A DNA stretch of 64,000 nt, taken from NCBI GenBank assembly GCA_029204225.1, contig CM055102.1, forward strand, positions 7,980,587 through 8,044,586, given 5' to 3'. Below are positions 23,443-34,249 of this stretch, piece by piece (within the stretch, counting starts at the first letter, position 1; every line of letters starts with the position of its first letter). The DNA is from Diphasiastrum complanatum. Lineage: Eukaryota > Streptophyta > Lycopodiopsida > Lycopodiales > Lycopodiaceae. Below the pieces are notes generated by a model. It worked only from the letters and a program-made list of their open reading frames with translations. It did no database searches and had not been told where the DNA came from. The position numbers were made by a program, and so were the translations under genes.

Positions 23443-24965
23443 GTCTTCTCAATCCTATATGTCACAACATAATGGTGTAGCAGAAAGAAAGAATAGAACA
23501 ATAGTTGAGGGCGCACGTTCTATGCTAAATTTCATGAAGCTGTCAGACCCTTTTTGGGGAGAGGCATGCAACATCACAAATTCTCTTTCAAAATCGAAGT
23601 CCCACAGTTGCAATTCAAATAAGAAGTTAGATGATACATCATTGAAGACTATATTTGTTTGGGTACGATGATTGGGTCAAGGGCTACAAGTGGTACGATC
23701 CACCATCCAAGAAGACTATCATATCACGTGATGCTATCTTTGATGGGATGCATGGATATTATGATGATGAAGTAACTCAAACACATGAGGATCAGACCCA
23801 AAACTTATTGTCTTGCCTCAAGAATCAGGATGGTGAATCTGAAGAGAATGAAGAAGTTACAATGGATGGAGTGCCAAAACACAATGAATATCTGTGCTTG
23901 AACAAGTAATCGACAGGTGATAAGAGAAAAGATAAAGATGTTTCTTGTTATACACACTCACCAAGAAGCATATCACCCCAACATAAAGTGCCAAAGTGGT
24001 ATGAAAAGATGGTACAAGAAGGAGCCAAAGAAATTCCATCTACAAGCCAAATTGGAGATCAAGAGATTGATGAAGAATCAAAGTCCTCCTGATAGATTCT
24101 AAGTGAACTATGCTCTTATGATAGAAATTAGAAATTCCCATGAACATACTACATTTAAAGAAACAAGGAGAGAAAAGTCTGGCAAAAAGAGATGGAAGAC
24201 AAGATGGAATCCCTTAAAACACATAACACTTGGGAACTTGTAGATCTTCTTGTAGGTATGAAGCCTATTGGAAGTAAGTGGGTATATAGGATCAAGTATC
24301 ATGCAGATGGATCTATTGCTAAATATAGATAAAAATTAGTTGTCAAGGACATAGCTAAGTTCAGTTGGAAAGTCCATCAGATGGATGGTAAATCTACATT
24401 TCTTAATGGCACTATAGATGAAGAAATCTATATGGCGCAACCTGATGGCTTTGTAATCCATGGAGAGGAGACCAAGGTATGCAAATTGCATAAAGCTTTG
24501 TATGGTTTGAAGTAGGCTCCTCGTGCATGGTATGGATGTATTGATGGATATTTTGTAAGTCAAGGCTTTATACATATTGCATCAGATTGTAACATGTATA
24601 CACTTGTCAGGGATGGTTCTATACTCTTGATTCATTTTGTGTGGATGATTTGATCATTACTAGTAGTAATGATAGCTTGGTGAAGCAAGTCAAATAAAGT
24701 CAATGCAAAGAGTTGGATATGATAGATTTGGACATAATGCACTACTGCTTGGGTGTAAAAGTTTGGCAAAGCAATCAAGGAATTGCGCTCACTCAAACAA
24801 GGTATGTTGCAGAACTACTCAAAAAATTTCGCATAGATTATGATATAATCCTATTGAAGTTGGCGTAAAACTTTTGTATGATAATAGTGATTCCTTTTAT
24901 GCAACCGAATGTCATTCATTAGTAGGAAGCCTTATCAATATGACTACTACAAGACCAGACATTTG
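23443..24965 (+). pseudogene. Copia-B integrase end and reverse transcriptase relic
   Basis: Starts inside integrase at SQHNGVAERKNRTIVEGARS, which holds the third catalytic residue (Glu). It continues with FWGEA and an IFDGMHGYYDDE pre-RT block. RT follows: KEMEDKMESLKTHNTWELVD, GSKWVYRIKYHADGSI, FLNGTIDEEIYMAQPDGF, a stop inside the YGLK-x-APRAWY motif, a C-VDDLIITSSND active-site region near 24,640, and GIALTQTRYVAELLKKF. Stops and frameshifts are numerous. RT ends near 24,965 at TTRPDIC and runs straight into an LTR. RNase H is missing. Confidence 0.85.
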
Positions 24966-25392
24966 CTAGATCAAATGGATGTGGCACTCTTCACACGTGT
25001 GAAGACTTGCTGGACTGTACCAGACTCGTGGATGTACTTGATCCATAAAAGGATCATCATTTTGCTAATGAGATTGATGAGACTTTTGCATTCTACACTT
25101 TTTGGTAGATTTCTAGTCAATAGAATTGTGATTTTACTGAATGATTACTATCAAAAATCTATGTACTTGTTGTTTCAGGTGCAGGCCGTACAGTGGACAG
25201 TACTCCACTCGTGTGAGGCCGCTCTCACTTGTTTATAAAGTTTTGATCCATTGCTCTTGCTTAAATCTAAGTGTAGTGAATCTAGATCAAGATCTAAATT
25301 GTAGAACTTGATAGATCCATTGATTAAGCAACCAATAACTCTCTATGATTGTTAAGTACAATCATTAAGGTCCTAAAACTGAAATTTTATCA
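24966..25392 (+). mobile_element. LTR of the Copia-C family
   Basis: The reverse complement of this stretch aligns with the Copia-C LTR (33,387-34,236) through boxes such as GTGGATGTACTTGATC, CAGGCCGTACAG, GGCCGCTCT, GATCCATTGCTCTTGCTTAA and GATAGATC. It ends ATTTTATCA. It holds the 16-bp perfect palindrome CTTCACACGTGTGAAG at 24,989-25,004. No primer-binding site follows, so this is a 3' or solo LTR. Its outer end abuts the second copy of the 295-bp tandem repeat. Confidence 0.8.
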
Positions 25393-26160
25393 CAAGTGAT
25401 AGTCAATGAAAATGATAGAAAGAACTCTAGAAGACCAAAATATTAAAAGTTTTTGCATTGGTTGATTTGGGGTTAAAATTTTTTGAAAGCTGGTTTTGGT
25501 GTGTTGCATGTTCCCACTTTAGAGTGATATATACCTTTTCTTAGAGTTCATGTATATTCATTGTCACATGCCTTATGGAGGATGTCCAATTTGTAACAAG
25601 ATAAGTATTACTAGGAACACTCTTTTCGCATTGAAAGATTTGGAAACACAGTTTCCATATCATTGAAGCTACAAGGAGGTTCAGGTGGTAGTCAATGAGA
25701 ATGATAGAAAGAACTCTACAGGACCAAAATATCAAAATTTTTCGCATTGGTTGATTTGGGGTTAAAAGGATTTTGAAAGCTGTTTTTGTCATGTGTGTTG
25801 CATGTTCCCACTTTAGAATGATATACCTTTTCTTAGAGTTCCTGTATATTCATTGTCACATGCCTTATGGAGGATGTCCAATTTGTAACAAGATAAGTAT
25901 TACTAGGAACACTCTTTTAGCATTGTAAGATTTGGAAACACGGTTTCCATATCATTGAAGCTACAAGGAGGTTCAGGTGGTGGTCAACGAGAATGATAGA
26001 AAGAACTCTAAAAGACCAAAATATTAAAAGTTTTTGCATTGGTTGATTTGGGGTTAAAAGGATTTTGAAAGCTGTTTTTGTAGATCATGTGTGTTGCATG
26101 TTCCTACTTTAGAATGATATAACTTTTCTTAAGAGTTCATCTACAATTTTAAAACTAGAA
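25393..26160 (+). repeat. Tandem repeat of about 290 bp, array 2
   Basis: Two full units and a partial third: the anchor ATGATAG occurs at 25,412, 25,701 and 25,993 (289 and 292 bp apart). It is the reverse complement of array 1 at 11,784-12,475. Each unit contains GGTTGATTTGGGGTTAAAA, GTTGCATGTTCC and TGTCCAATTTGTAACAAG. The last copy decays at about 26,150, some 450 bp before the start codon of the E2 gene. Confidence 0.88.
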
Positions 26161-26199
26161 TCTTTTCTTAGAGTTCATGTATAATTTCAAACTAGAATC

Positions 26200-26619
26200 T
26201 TCTTTTAATAGAGGCAGGGCCTTATGGCTTGCCATACTCCCTTGTTTTTATTAAGGCGATGGTTCGCCGTTTCTAGGCATCTTTTCATCCCCCTTAACCC
26301 TATTCAGGGATTTGGATAAGCCTACCGTCGTCTTCTCCTCCTCTCTTTAGTCTTCTTCGCCTAATTTACTCAATGCCATTCAAAGGTTTTGCTTGATCTC
26401 TTCTTCTTCTTCTTCTTCACAATTATGTCATTCCATTTTGGGTTTAATCCTTCTGATCGCTTCTTCTTCTTTGCAGGAGAGTGAACTGTTCATAAGACCA
26501 TTTGAGGTTGGTGTGAAAAAATCTGGATCGTTCGACTGTGACTGTAATTTTGGCAAATAGTTCTGGTTGGTAACAGGTTAGCCTAGCAATTGTGTGGATC
26601 AATTTGGCCTTGTCTGACG
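26200..26619 (+). promoter_or_regulatory. Promoter and 5' leader region of the E2 gene
   Basis: Between the tandem repeat and the start codon lies a stretch that becomes pyrimidine-rich, with CTCCTCCTCTC near 26,335 and a (CTT)n run at 26,401-26,417, as in many plant core promoters and leaders (Y patch). No clear TATA box is seen. A CTTCTTTGCAG at about 26,467-26,477 could be an acceptor of an intron in the leader, but no donor is convincing. Confidence 0.45.
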
Positions 26620-28546
26620 ATGAGCACATCAAACCCTCAAAAGGTTCTCATCTGTTGCTTTTGTTCATTTTGTTCTTTGCTTGCTAATTATGTTGGTGAC
26701 AGAGGATTGCGCAGATCATGCTAAGTAGGTAACATATCTAAGGTGACAATTAAGATGTATCATCTCGCTAATTATGAAAAAGGTTGCGACTGATCCGCGT
26801 TTCTTATTTATTCATGACTTTGATTCTGAAACTTGTGGCTAGGATCTATGTCGTTTTGAATTTTTTCTGATTTTCATACCTTTAACAAACTTCCTTTGAA
26901 AACATGATGTTCATTTTGAATCTGGGTACAGACGCTTAGTAGGATCGCCGCACACCGACTTCAGAAAGAGCTGGCTGAGTGGCAAGTACATCCTCCTGCT
27001 GGTTTCAAGCACAAAGTCACAGATAACTTGCAACGGCAAGTTTTACACATCGTTTCTAACCGCTTAAACGTAGTACGGGGAAACTTCTCAGGATTTTTTT
27101 AACATTTGATTATTTCCTGAGTTTCGCAGCCTTCAGGTTTGACGAAATATGCTACGTTTCTTGAATGGCAGATGGACAATCGAGGTAATCGGAGCCGCTG
27201 GTACTCTTTACGAAAATGAGCAGTACCAACTTCAGGTGGATTTTCCGGAGCATTATCCTATGGAAGCTCCTCAGGTTTGTATTGTCACTTGAATCTATTT
27301 TCTAGCGCCATGGCCACGTGCTGATGACTGTAGAAGCTTGCACTCTTCCGTCGTGACTTAGGAGTCTTCTGATATGAACTGTCTCCTCTGATGTTGAACG
27401 GTGATAATCTAAACGATTTATTTTTTTCAAGTTGTGAACGCTATGGAAATTATGATCTCCTGACTCCAGTATTCCATCCTTTTCGTGATGAAGTATTTGC
27501 TAAATGATATGTCGTGCCTTGTACAGGTTATTTTTATCCAGTCTCCACCTTTGCATCCTCACATATACAGCAACGGTCATATTTGTCTTGGTATGCTGTG
27601 TGTTATATGTTCCATCTTATCCATTCAGTGAGAAATCTTTCCAAAATGCAAATGAGGCACTGAGCTAGAAGTTCCTAACAATTGTACCTAACCTGATTCC
27701 TACAGGTGAGTTTGTGCTTGACCAAGTGTGAATTATTAGCTCGTAAATGCTACAGCCTACATACACTTGAGACTTATTAAGTAGTTTCGGTCGAAAACGG
27801 TTGACTTTAACCCTAGGGTCGCGATGTGACTGGATTAGTGTGTGACGAGCTCTTTCTGCTCGTGCAACACAAGAAAGAAAGTCGTTCCTCAGAGGTTTAT
27901 TCTTGTCTGTTGTTTGTAGTCATACTTAACAGATACCCCATTGTATGAATTTCCTTTGTAGTGGATAATACTGATAACAGATGGATGGTAAATAACTAGC
28001 TGTTCGGTAAGGGGATGAACATGAGTTGTTGGTTGGTGCTGATTGTTAGAACATATACACGTTTGTGGAGGGTTCATTGGAAGTTGGTTTTTCATAAGCT
28101 CAGAATATTTGAAAATCCATAGAGCATTTTTGTAAGAAATAATCATTCAGAAAAGCTGCATTTGCATCTGTGCATCGCATGAACTTTTAACTCACTGTGC
28201 AAGGGAATCTGTAGTACATTGATTTTCTAGTCACATCCATTTTTGTGAAACACAGAAAGTTCAGTTTTGGGAACATTTAAGATCTGTACAGTATTTGTTT
28301 TTCCATTTTCAGGCACTGTTTGTAGACTGAAGGTTCTAGTCTGATTTCAAGTTTTGAAGCATTTTTTTACTTGGTCGATTATTTCCCAAGAGCTCTAAGT
28401 TTGTAATACTATGTTCTGGCCTTGTGCAGACATTTTATATGATTCCTGGTCTCCAGCAATGACAGTCAGCTCCATCTGCATTAGCATCCTATCAATGCTC
28501 TCCAGTTCGACTGTGAAGGTGCTTGACATTGTGCTGAGGCCTTTGA

Positions 28547-28603
<57 letters not shown>

Positions 28604-29392
28604 TTCTGCTCGGATCAAGCAAAATGTAGTCATTCATGTTGCTACAACATGTAAAGAGGGCCCAGGGGGTGCGAGAAGTTGCTTATGTGGCCAGGACCTC
28701 TCTCTTTCACTCACTCATTCTCAAACACTCGCCCAAAAAAGAAAAAAACATACTCACAGACACACATGCACCCCAGTTTTCACTATTATGCTGCTTGCAT
28801 TGTGAATCTCTTGTTTGGAAAGAAATTGTGTTTTACCTTATTGTGTGCATTAGGAAGCTACCTATCTAGTGAGGTGCTCAGAATGGGTTGTTTTTCTGTG
28901 GCAATAGAATCCTGGATGGTCCTTATTCTGGTTCATTATTTGAATTATTGAGAAAGTCTCCAGTGATATAGGTCGTGTCCAGCAGAGTAAGAAACAGAAC
29001 ACCTGAATTATTTATATCAGTTTCACTTTGCTGTTCCGAGAGTGCGCAATCTTTTGTAGGATAAGCTAGGAGTGTATATACATAATTAAAAGGGTCATAT
29101 TGCAAAAGTTAGGGTAACCCACTGATTTGATTCTGTCATTTCAACTTCATTTGTTACTAATTTTTCAATGTTTAGGAATGCTGTCCTACATCTTACTTTG
29201 CCTGATACTGATTGGTTCGACTTCATTCGCTTGTAGCATTTGAGTGATCTAGTTTATATGGAGCTAACACAAGATAGGTTGTGCAAGTTGTTGCAGGCAA
29301 GGCCGCCTGACAATGATAGATATGTTCGAAATTGCCGGAATGGAAGGTCGCCAAAAGAAACAAGGTGGTGGTTCCATGACGATAAAGTTTGA
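26620..29392 (+). CDS. Ubiquitin-conjugating enzyme E2, UBC15-18/UBE2W type
   Basis: Six coding exons: 26,620-26,643, 26,932-27,035, 27,172-27,274, 27,527-27,590, 28,430-28,518 and 29,297-29,392, giving 159 residues with every junction in frame. The start MSTSNPQK matches the short N-terminus of the plant family (about 161 residues in Arabidopsis). Landmarks: RLQKELAEWQVHPPAGFKHK in exon 2; QLQVDFPEHYPMEAPQ in exon 3; LHPHIYSNGHICL in exon 4 with catalytic Cys97 and H87-P88-H89 where most E2s have HPN; SWSPAMTVSS in exon 5; RSPKETRWWFHDDKV at the C-terminus. The enzyme takes ubiquitin from E1 as a thioester on Cys97 and passes it to substrates with an E3. The related human UBE2W modifies protein N-terminal amino groups; that role here is inferred from family. 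All splice sites are GT-AG except intron 2, which is GC-AG. No stop or frameshift is present, unlike every transposon gene nearby. Confidence 0.95.
27036..27171 (+). other. GC-AG intron (intron 2) of the E2 gene
   Basis: Exon 2 must end CAACG and exon 3 start ATGGACAATC to keep the conserved NLQR-W frame. The donor is then CG|GCAAGTTT and the acceptor GGCAG. GC is the commonest non-GT donor and here is followed by the strong AAGT extension. The next GT, four bases downstream, would shift the frame. Confidence 0.85.
28551..28599 (+). repeat. (CT)24 microsatellite in intron 5 of the E2 gene
   Basis: A 49-bp CT tract starting 33 bp after the exon 5 donor (GTGCTTGACA at 28,519). It makes the start of the intron strongly pyrimidine-rich. 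Confidence 0.97.
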
Positions 29393-30620
29393 ACATATGG
29401 CCTGTCAACATGTTATTAATATGAATGACCTTTTGCATTCGATGACATTCAAAAGCTTGAAAACTGTACAATTGGAACATTAGCTATCACATCCTGATTG
29501 GTAGTCTCAACATGGGAAAAATTTCGCGACCTTTGTTGTGATGCATTTTAATTTGATGTTTTAGGCCAAATTTATCTCATAGAAGTCATATTCTTGGCAC
29601 TGGGAATGAAAATCAGGTGCACAATTTTAGAAATTTAGTCTTTAGTGCTTTGTGCATTATGTATGGTGGGTAGGTAGCCACCATATGATGATATGAGTTT
29701 TGCACCATGAGCAATTTGTAAATTTGCAGCTTCAACTTACGTATAAAAGAAAAAATTCTGAACAAAACACATTCCTAGTAGACTGATCTTGTTACTGAGC
29801 AGTAAGCATTAGGCCAGCTATTTATATTCTAGATACAAGATCCTGCTAAACATAAGTATTTCTACATAAAAACAATTACTTTTTGGTAACGCCATTTATA
29901 TGTTGTCGGTTCTAGTTTTATTAGCCCACATAATTACATCGCAGAATTGCACAACTCAAGTTCATTATGCATACCACTTGACATGCTTCATCATCTACCT
30001 AGATTCCATTTGAGGAGCTAGACATATCATGCTACTTGCCAACTATTGGAATCACAAGTCCAAGGTCTAGACACCTATGCTTGTCACAATCAATTATTGT
30101 TGTTTAAGTTTAGTTTACACAATTTAACGTAATAAAGTCAAGTTAGGTTACAGTCAAAGTTAAATTTAGGCATAGATTATCTAAGAGTAACTTCATATCC
30201 CTTGCATGGTGCATGAACTTGGGAAATATAATTTTACCTATAGAGGCCACCATACGAAGGAGGCAAATCATAGTGTAAAAAGGGGTTCTTCTTTGCTACT
30301 AGGTTGAAGTGGTGACGGTGATCGAATGGCATATATTTTTCTTTTGCGATCTTACAACTTGGTTATTGATATTAACTAGTGAAGTGTGCCCGTCGAAGGC
30401 GGACATATTTAGATGCGGCCAAAATTAGTTCGTCGTGGGTGGTTTTTTGGATGGATTGTGGAGGGGGGATCATAGTGGTTAGTGGAGTGCGGGCTGCGTC
30501 GGGAACGGAAGGAGGCCCGAAGTTGAATGCGGACCAAAGTCGAATGTCGGGCTAAAGTCCAATGTGGCCATGGTTAGGTGCAGGGCTACCATGAGATTAT
30601 AGTACCGTAAAAAAGAGGGG

Positions 30621-30623
<3 letters not shown>
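29393..30623. other. E2 gene 3' flank, no further gene seen
   Basis: The first few hundred bases should hold the 3' untranslated region; no canonical AATAAA lies close to the stop codon, and candidates such as AATGAA at about 29,603 are weak. Around 30,500-30,590 short words GAAGTTGAATGCGG, AAAGTCGAATGTCGG and AAAGTCCAATGTGG form a degenerate repeat of about 20 bp. No coding frame is supported. Confidence 0.45.

Positions 30624-30690
<67 letters not shown>
30624..30690. repeat. (GA)n microsatellite
   Basis: A 67-bp GA tract with one AAAG interruption near 30,675. Confidence 0.97.
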
Positions 30691-31589
30691 TTTGCATATA
30701 CATGAAACTGTAGCAAATGGAATCAAGAAATAAAAAACCAAATTGTTATATTCGATAATTTCCAAGATATCGGTTACAAAGCATTCGACACATAGATTCA
30801 CGGTAATGGTGAGTATACAACACAAACAGTTCCAAATTTAGTCTTTCAAGACAACGGTTGCCCTTCATTTGATGTATCTGATAACACTAATTGTGAATCG
30901 ACCATACTTTGTAACTTTATTTGTAGATCAGCAAGTGTTACAATACTGACATTTCTATACAGTAGTCTAATATTAATGATCATCAAATCGACATCTAATA
31001 ACAATCAATTTCTTCTAGGGATAAATTGTCCATCCATTTGTTGAAGATAAAGGAACTCCGTGAACCTCCTTAATAACCAAAAGATACTACATGTGTGTAC
31101 CTCGTCTCCAAAACAGAATAGTTCCATCACATCTTGCACAAACCTCACGTGATTCACCCAAATCTGTAACATTTGCATTTTATGAAAAAACTTCATAAAA
31201 ATTTGATGTGATCATAATAGTAAAAACATATTTTACATTTCCCTCTAAACACTTTCATCCATAGCCTACTTTCAAATTAAGCCTGACATGTACCTCAGCG
31301 GAGTTCATAGGTTTGAACCGGACACATGCGTGTAATTGCTACAAACCACGATATGCACCCAAAACCATGATATCTTGAAAAAACACCCAAAACAAACCAC
31401 ATTGAGTGTTTAAATAACACAATTCCTCCACAATTATAGTGCTTACTCGATATTCATTTCACTCTAAATTACGATGCTTAGTTGAAGATGGCATACACTA
31501 TATCACATGTCACTCACATTCTTATAATACTTCGGAGTACACGATATTGGGTGTGTATCTTGATACTTGGCAGTTGGTAGCAAGTTCAC
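30691..31589. other. Unassigned sequence left of the helicase relic
   Basis: No gene or RNA is recognised. It probably includes the 3' end of the Helitron-like relic, but neither a terminal hairpin nor a CTRR end could be placed with confidence. Confidence 0.4.
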
Positions 31590-32895
31590 CAACATCCTTC
31601 ACCAATGCTCGTACGCATATGCCTTTCTTACTCTCGATAGTGCAACGTATAGTTGCCTATGACTAGAAACTGGACGCGACAAAAAGAGTCCAATCACTTA
31701 CTATCGTCTGTCCTTGGGCCTTGTTGATGGTCATTGCAAAGATAGCTCGTATAGGAAATTGCAACCTTTCAAAATCAAAAGGCATATCAGAACTTGTACG
31801 AACCAACGGAATACACAGGATCAAAACTCTTTCACCCACATTCTTTCCACTCACAAACTTTGCCTCAATTATTTGACGTCCCAATCTACATACAATAAGC
31901 CTTGTGCCATTACAAAGACCTAACCAACGGGGTTGGCTTAGTTGGTTAGCTTGACATCCAAAGTTTCTTTGGTCTTAGGTTCGAGCCTCCCCTTGGAAAC
32001 CAAGAAGCATTACAAAGACCTTGTTGATAAGCCAATGAGCGCAACAACATTACTATCATGCCAACCTTCAAAATAAAAACGTGGTGGACAACCACTTGAT
32101 TGCAACGTGTTTAAGAACTCAACATGGTAAATATTTGCTTTTTGACTATCACACTGTCTTCACTGTATAATATGTGTGAACATCACTCAGAAATAGCTCT
32201 AAAACGCGATTGTTCACCAAGTCCACATCATCATTTAATAAAGCCCATATTGCACGATTCTTAAAAAAATCAACCTCTTTATAATTCTCTAGAATATTTG
32301 GGAAGGTGAAGGATATCAAATCATCCAAATTGTGTATACCAAGACACATATTATCTGGTAAAATACTTTTCATATCATGATGCATATAAGTTTCCTCTCT
32401 ACCATCTCCAACTCTCAAGAGAAACTCAGCAAGTCAACCTGCTCATTTACATCACTCCCTTCCAATCCCATAACCCTCATGTTTGTTTTCATGCACTTCA
32501 ACATCTTTCCACAGTTGTGAAAACTTTAGCGATGCATATACTAGTTGTGCACGACTACCTCTTCTTACCACTGGCAAAACCTGCCGAAAATCTCCACCAA
32601 AAACAACTATTATTCCGCCAAAAGGAGCATCTGATGATAACAGATCGCGAATAGTCCTATCAACACTCTCTAATGCGTGTTTGTGCATCATTGGAGCCTC
32701 ATCCCACACTCTCAGACGACATGCGATTATGCAATTACAAAATTTTAAATCGAGAGTGACTTGTTCGGCCACCTTTCATCAACAAAGCTGCTATTCCTAA
32801 TGATGCAACAACAAATCCATCCTTTGGCACGTACCCAAGAAAGCATAACATTGTACAAATATGTTTATCTTGTCCCACTAGGCCCACATTAGAGG
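31590..32895 (-). pseudogene. Helitron/Pif1-type DNA helicase C-terminal relic
   Basis: Minus-strand superfamily 1 helicase in broken frames. In order: a decayed Walker A near 32,880 (GPSGTR-stop-TYLYN for the usual GPGGTGKTYLYN type), SLGIAALLMKGGRTSHSRFK (motif Ia) near 32,790, VWDEAPMMHKHALESVDRT (motif II) and GGDFRQVLPVVRRGSR in the open piece 32,772-32,452, RAIWALLNDDVDLVNNRV near 32,220, PFDFERLQFPIRAIFAMTIN followed by KAQGQT at 31,884-31,663, and QLYVALSRVRKAYAYEHW (motif VI) near 31,650. This is the Pif1-like helicase that Helitron transposons carry behind their Rep domain; Rep is not seen. A cellular PIF1 gene is less likely given the decay and the missing N-terminus. A tRNA-like insert interrupts it at 31,922-32,007. 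Confidence 0.88.
31908..32021 (+). mobile_element. 86-bp tRNA-like retroposon with 14-bp target-site duplication
   Basis: The insert (31,922-32,007) lies between two perfect copies of CATTACAAAGACCT (31,908-31,921 and 32,008-32,021). It contains an RNA polymerase III A box TGGCTTAGTTGG (31,934-31,945) and a B box GGTTCGAGCC (31,978-31,987), 32 bp apart, as in tRNA genes and SINE heads. CCAACGGGG at the start can pair with CCCCTTGG near the end, an acceptor-like stem with one bulge. CCAA-AGTTTCT-TTGG could mimic an anticodon arm, but U33 is absent. It has no body, no CCA and no poly-A tail, only CCAAGAAG. Confidence 0.8.
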
Positions 32896-33386
32896 AGTTC
32901 TAAATCCAGAAAGAACCCTTTGTAAAGATTTTTTTATCGGGAAGACCCAACTTGGCCGACTTATCGAGTAGTCAACCGACTTATCGGAGGAAACCTAACT
33001 TATCCGGCTTATCGAGACTCCTCACACTCACTTCTGTGCAACTAACTTGACGTTGACGACAGCCACGATCAGTGAGAAGTTTCAACTGGTTTTGCTATTT
33101 TGGTCATATTTGTATATTTGGCAATTAAGTCCAATTTTTATATTAGACTTAGAGTTTGACTATATTGGTCTAAAGCATTTGGATAAACACTTTTCTAAAG
33201 TGTGAAAAAGTGAAGTACACGAGTTTTAGAAGATTCAATTTAAATGTGGAGACATTTGAATCTAGTCCACATTAAAGCTACGGTTTTGAATGTGGAGACA
33301 TTTGAATCTAGTCCACATTAAAGCTACGGTTTTTGTTATGGAGGGAAACCAAACTCATTAATGAGTCATGGATCTACTATATATAG
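32896..33386. repeat. Spacer with TTATCGG words and a 46-bp tandem duplication
   Basis: At 32,950-33,020 the words GACTTATCGAG, GACTTATCGGAGG and GGCTTATCGAG recur. At 33,244-33,335 a 46-bp unit starting ATGTGGAGACATTTGAATC is present twice in tandem with no difference over its length. Each unit also holds the inverted pair AATGTGGA/TCCACATT. No coding content is seen. Confidence 0.75.
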
Positions 33387-34236
33387 TGTCAATTTTCAGA
33401 GAAAACGGACAAATATTGATTGTACTATCAATCATTAAGAGTTATTGATTGCTTAATCCAAAGATCTATCAAGTTCTAGATGTTAGATCTTGATCTAGAT
33501 GCTTTATACTATGATTTAAGCAAGAGCAATGGATCAAATGATCAAAAACATGGATGAGCGGCCTCACACGTGTGGAGGACAGTACCTGTACGGCCTGTTT
33601 ACAGAGAGTAAAGTACATTAACATTCAAATGCATTTCATTCATCAAAACTCAAGACAAATGTGGAAATCTCAACAAAACTAATTTGCCAATGTCACATCA
33701 ACTGGTTATTGATTTGGCTGATCTCTTTATAGATCAAGTACATCCACGAGCTGTGTACTGTCCAGCAGGTCTTCACACGTGTGAAGTGTGCCTAGTCATT
33801 CAAATCCACCAATGGGAGTCATATGTGCTCATTTTCCAAAGTTGAATATTCTCTTTGGCTAGAAAACAAAAAGCTAGTCTTCCACATATATAGGAATATT
33901 CCCTCTAAAATAGGATCTAATGGAATCTTCCTATCTTATCTTCTAGAAGCTTATCCACACGTGTGAATGGTATCTTGACATGTGTGAGTAATAACTCATT
34001 CACATGGAAGTCCAATCTATTTACAAAAAGTTTGACCAATTTGACCATTTTCAAGATTCTACTCAAAGGTCAATTTCACACTAGTGTAGATCAAGCTAAA
34101 ACCAATCTAACTTAATAAAAATGACTTATGTGCATCCTTTCACACATGGGAACAGACTCCACATGTGTGAGATCCTATCAAGCTCAAATAACTTGAGATC
34201 TACAAGATACAACAAGTTGGAAGTGATATTTTAACA
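33387..34236 (-). mobile_element. Copia-C 3' LTR (complete, 850 bp)
   Basis: Bounded by TG at 33,387 and CA at 34,236, giving TG...CA on either strand. It aligns with the 5' LTR at 38,719-39,342 over the first 625 bp. On the minus strand it begins TGTTAAAATATCACTTCC right after the purine tract GAAATGAAGAGGAG (34,250-34,237). A probable TATA box CTATAAAGAG lies near 33,725-33,734. Three exact CACACGTGTG palindromes are present at 33,565, 33,774 and 33,956; the middle one extends to 16 bp. Confidence 0.93.
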
Positions 34237-34249
34237 CTCCTCTTCATTT

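Noticed and set aside
31922-32007. A functional tRNA gene
   Set aside because: Both pol III boxes are present, but the anticodon arm lacks U33 and the acceptor stem is bulged. Flanking target duplications point to a retroposed copy.
31590-32895. A cellular PIF1 helicase gene
   Set aside because: Walker A is destroyed, frames are broken, the N-terminal half is missing and a retroposon sits inside; a Helitron-derived relic explains it better.
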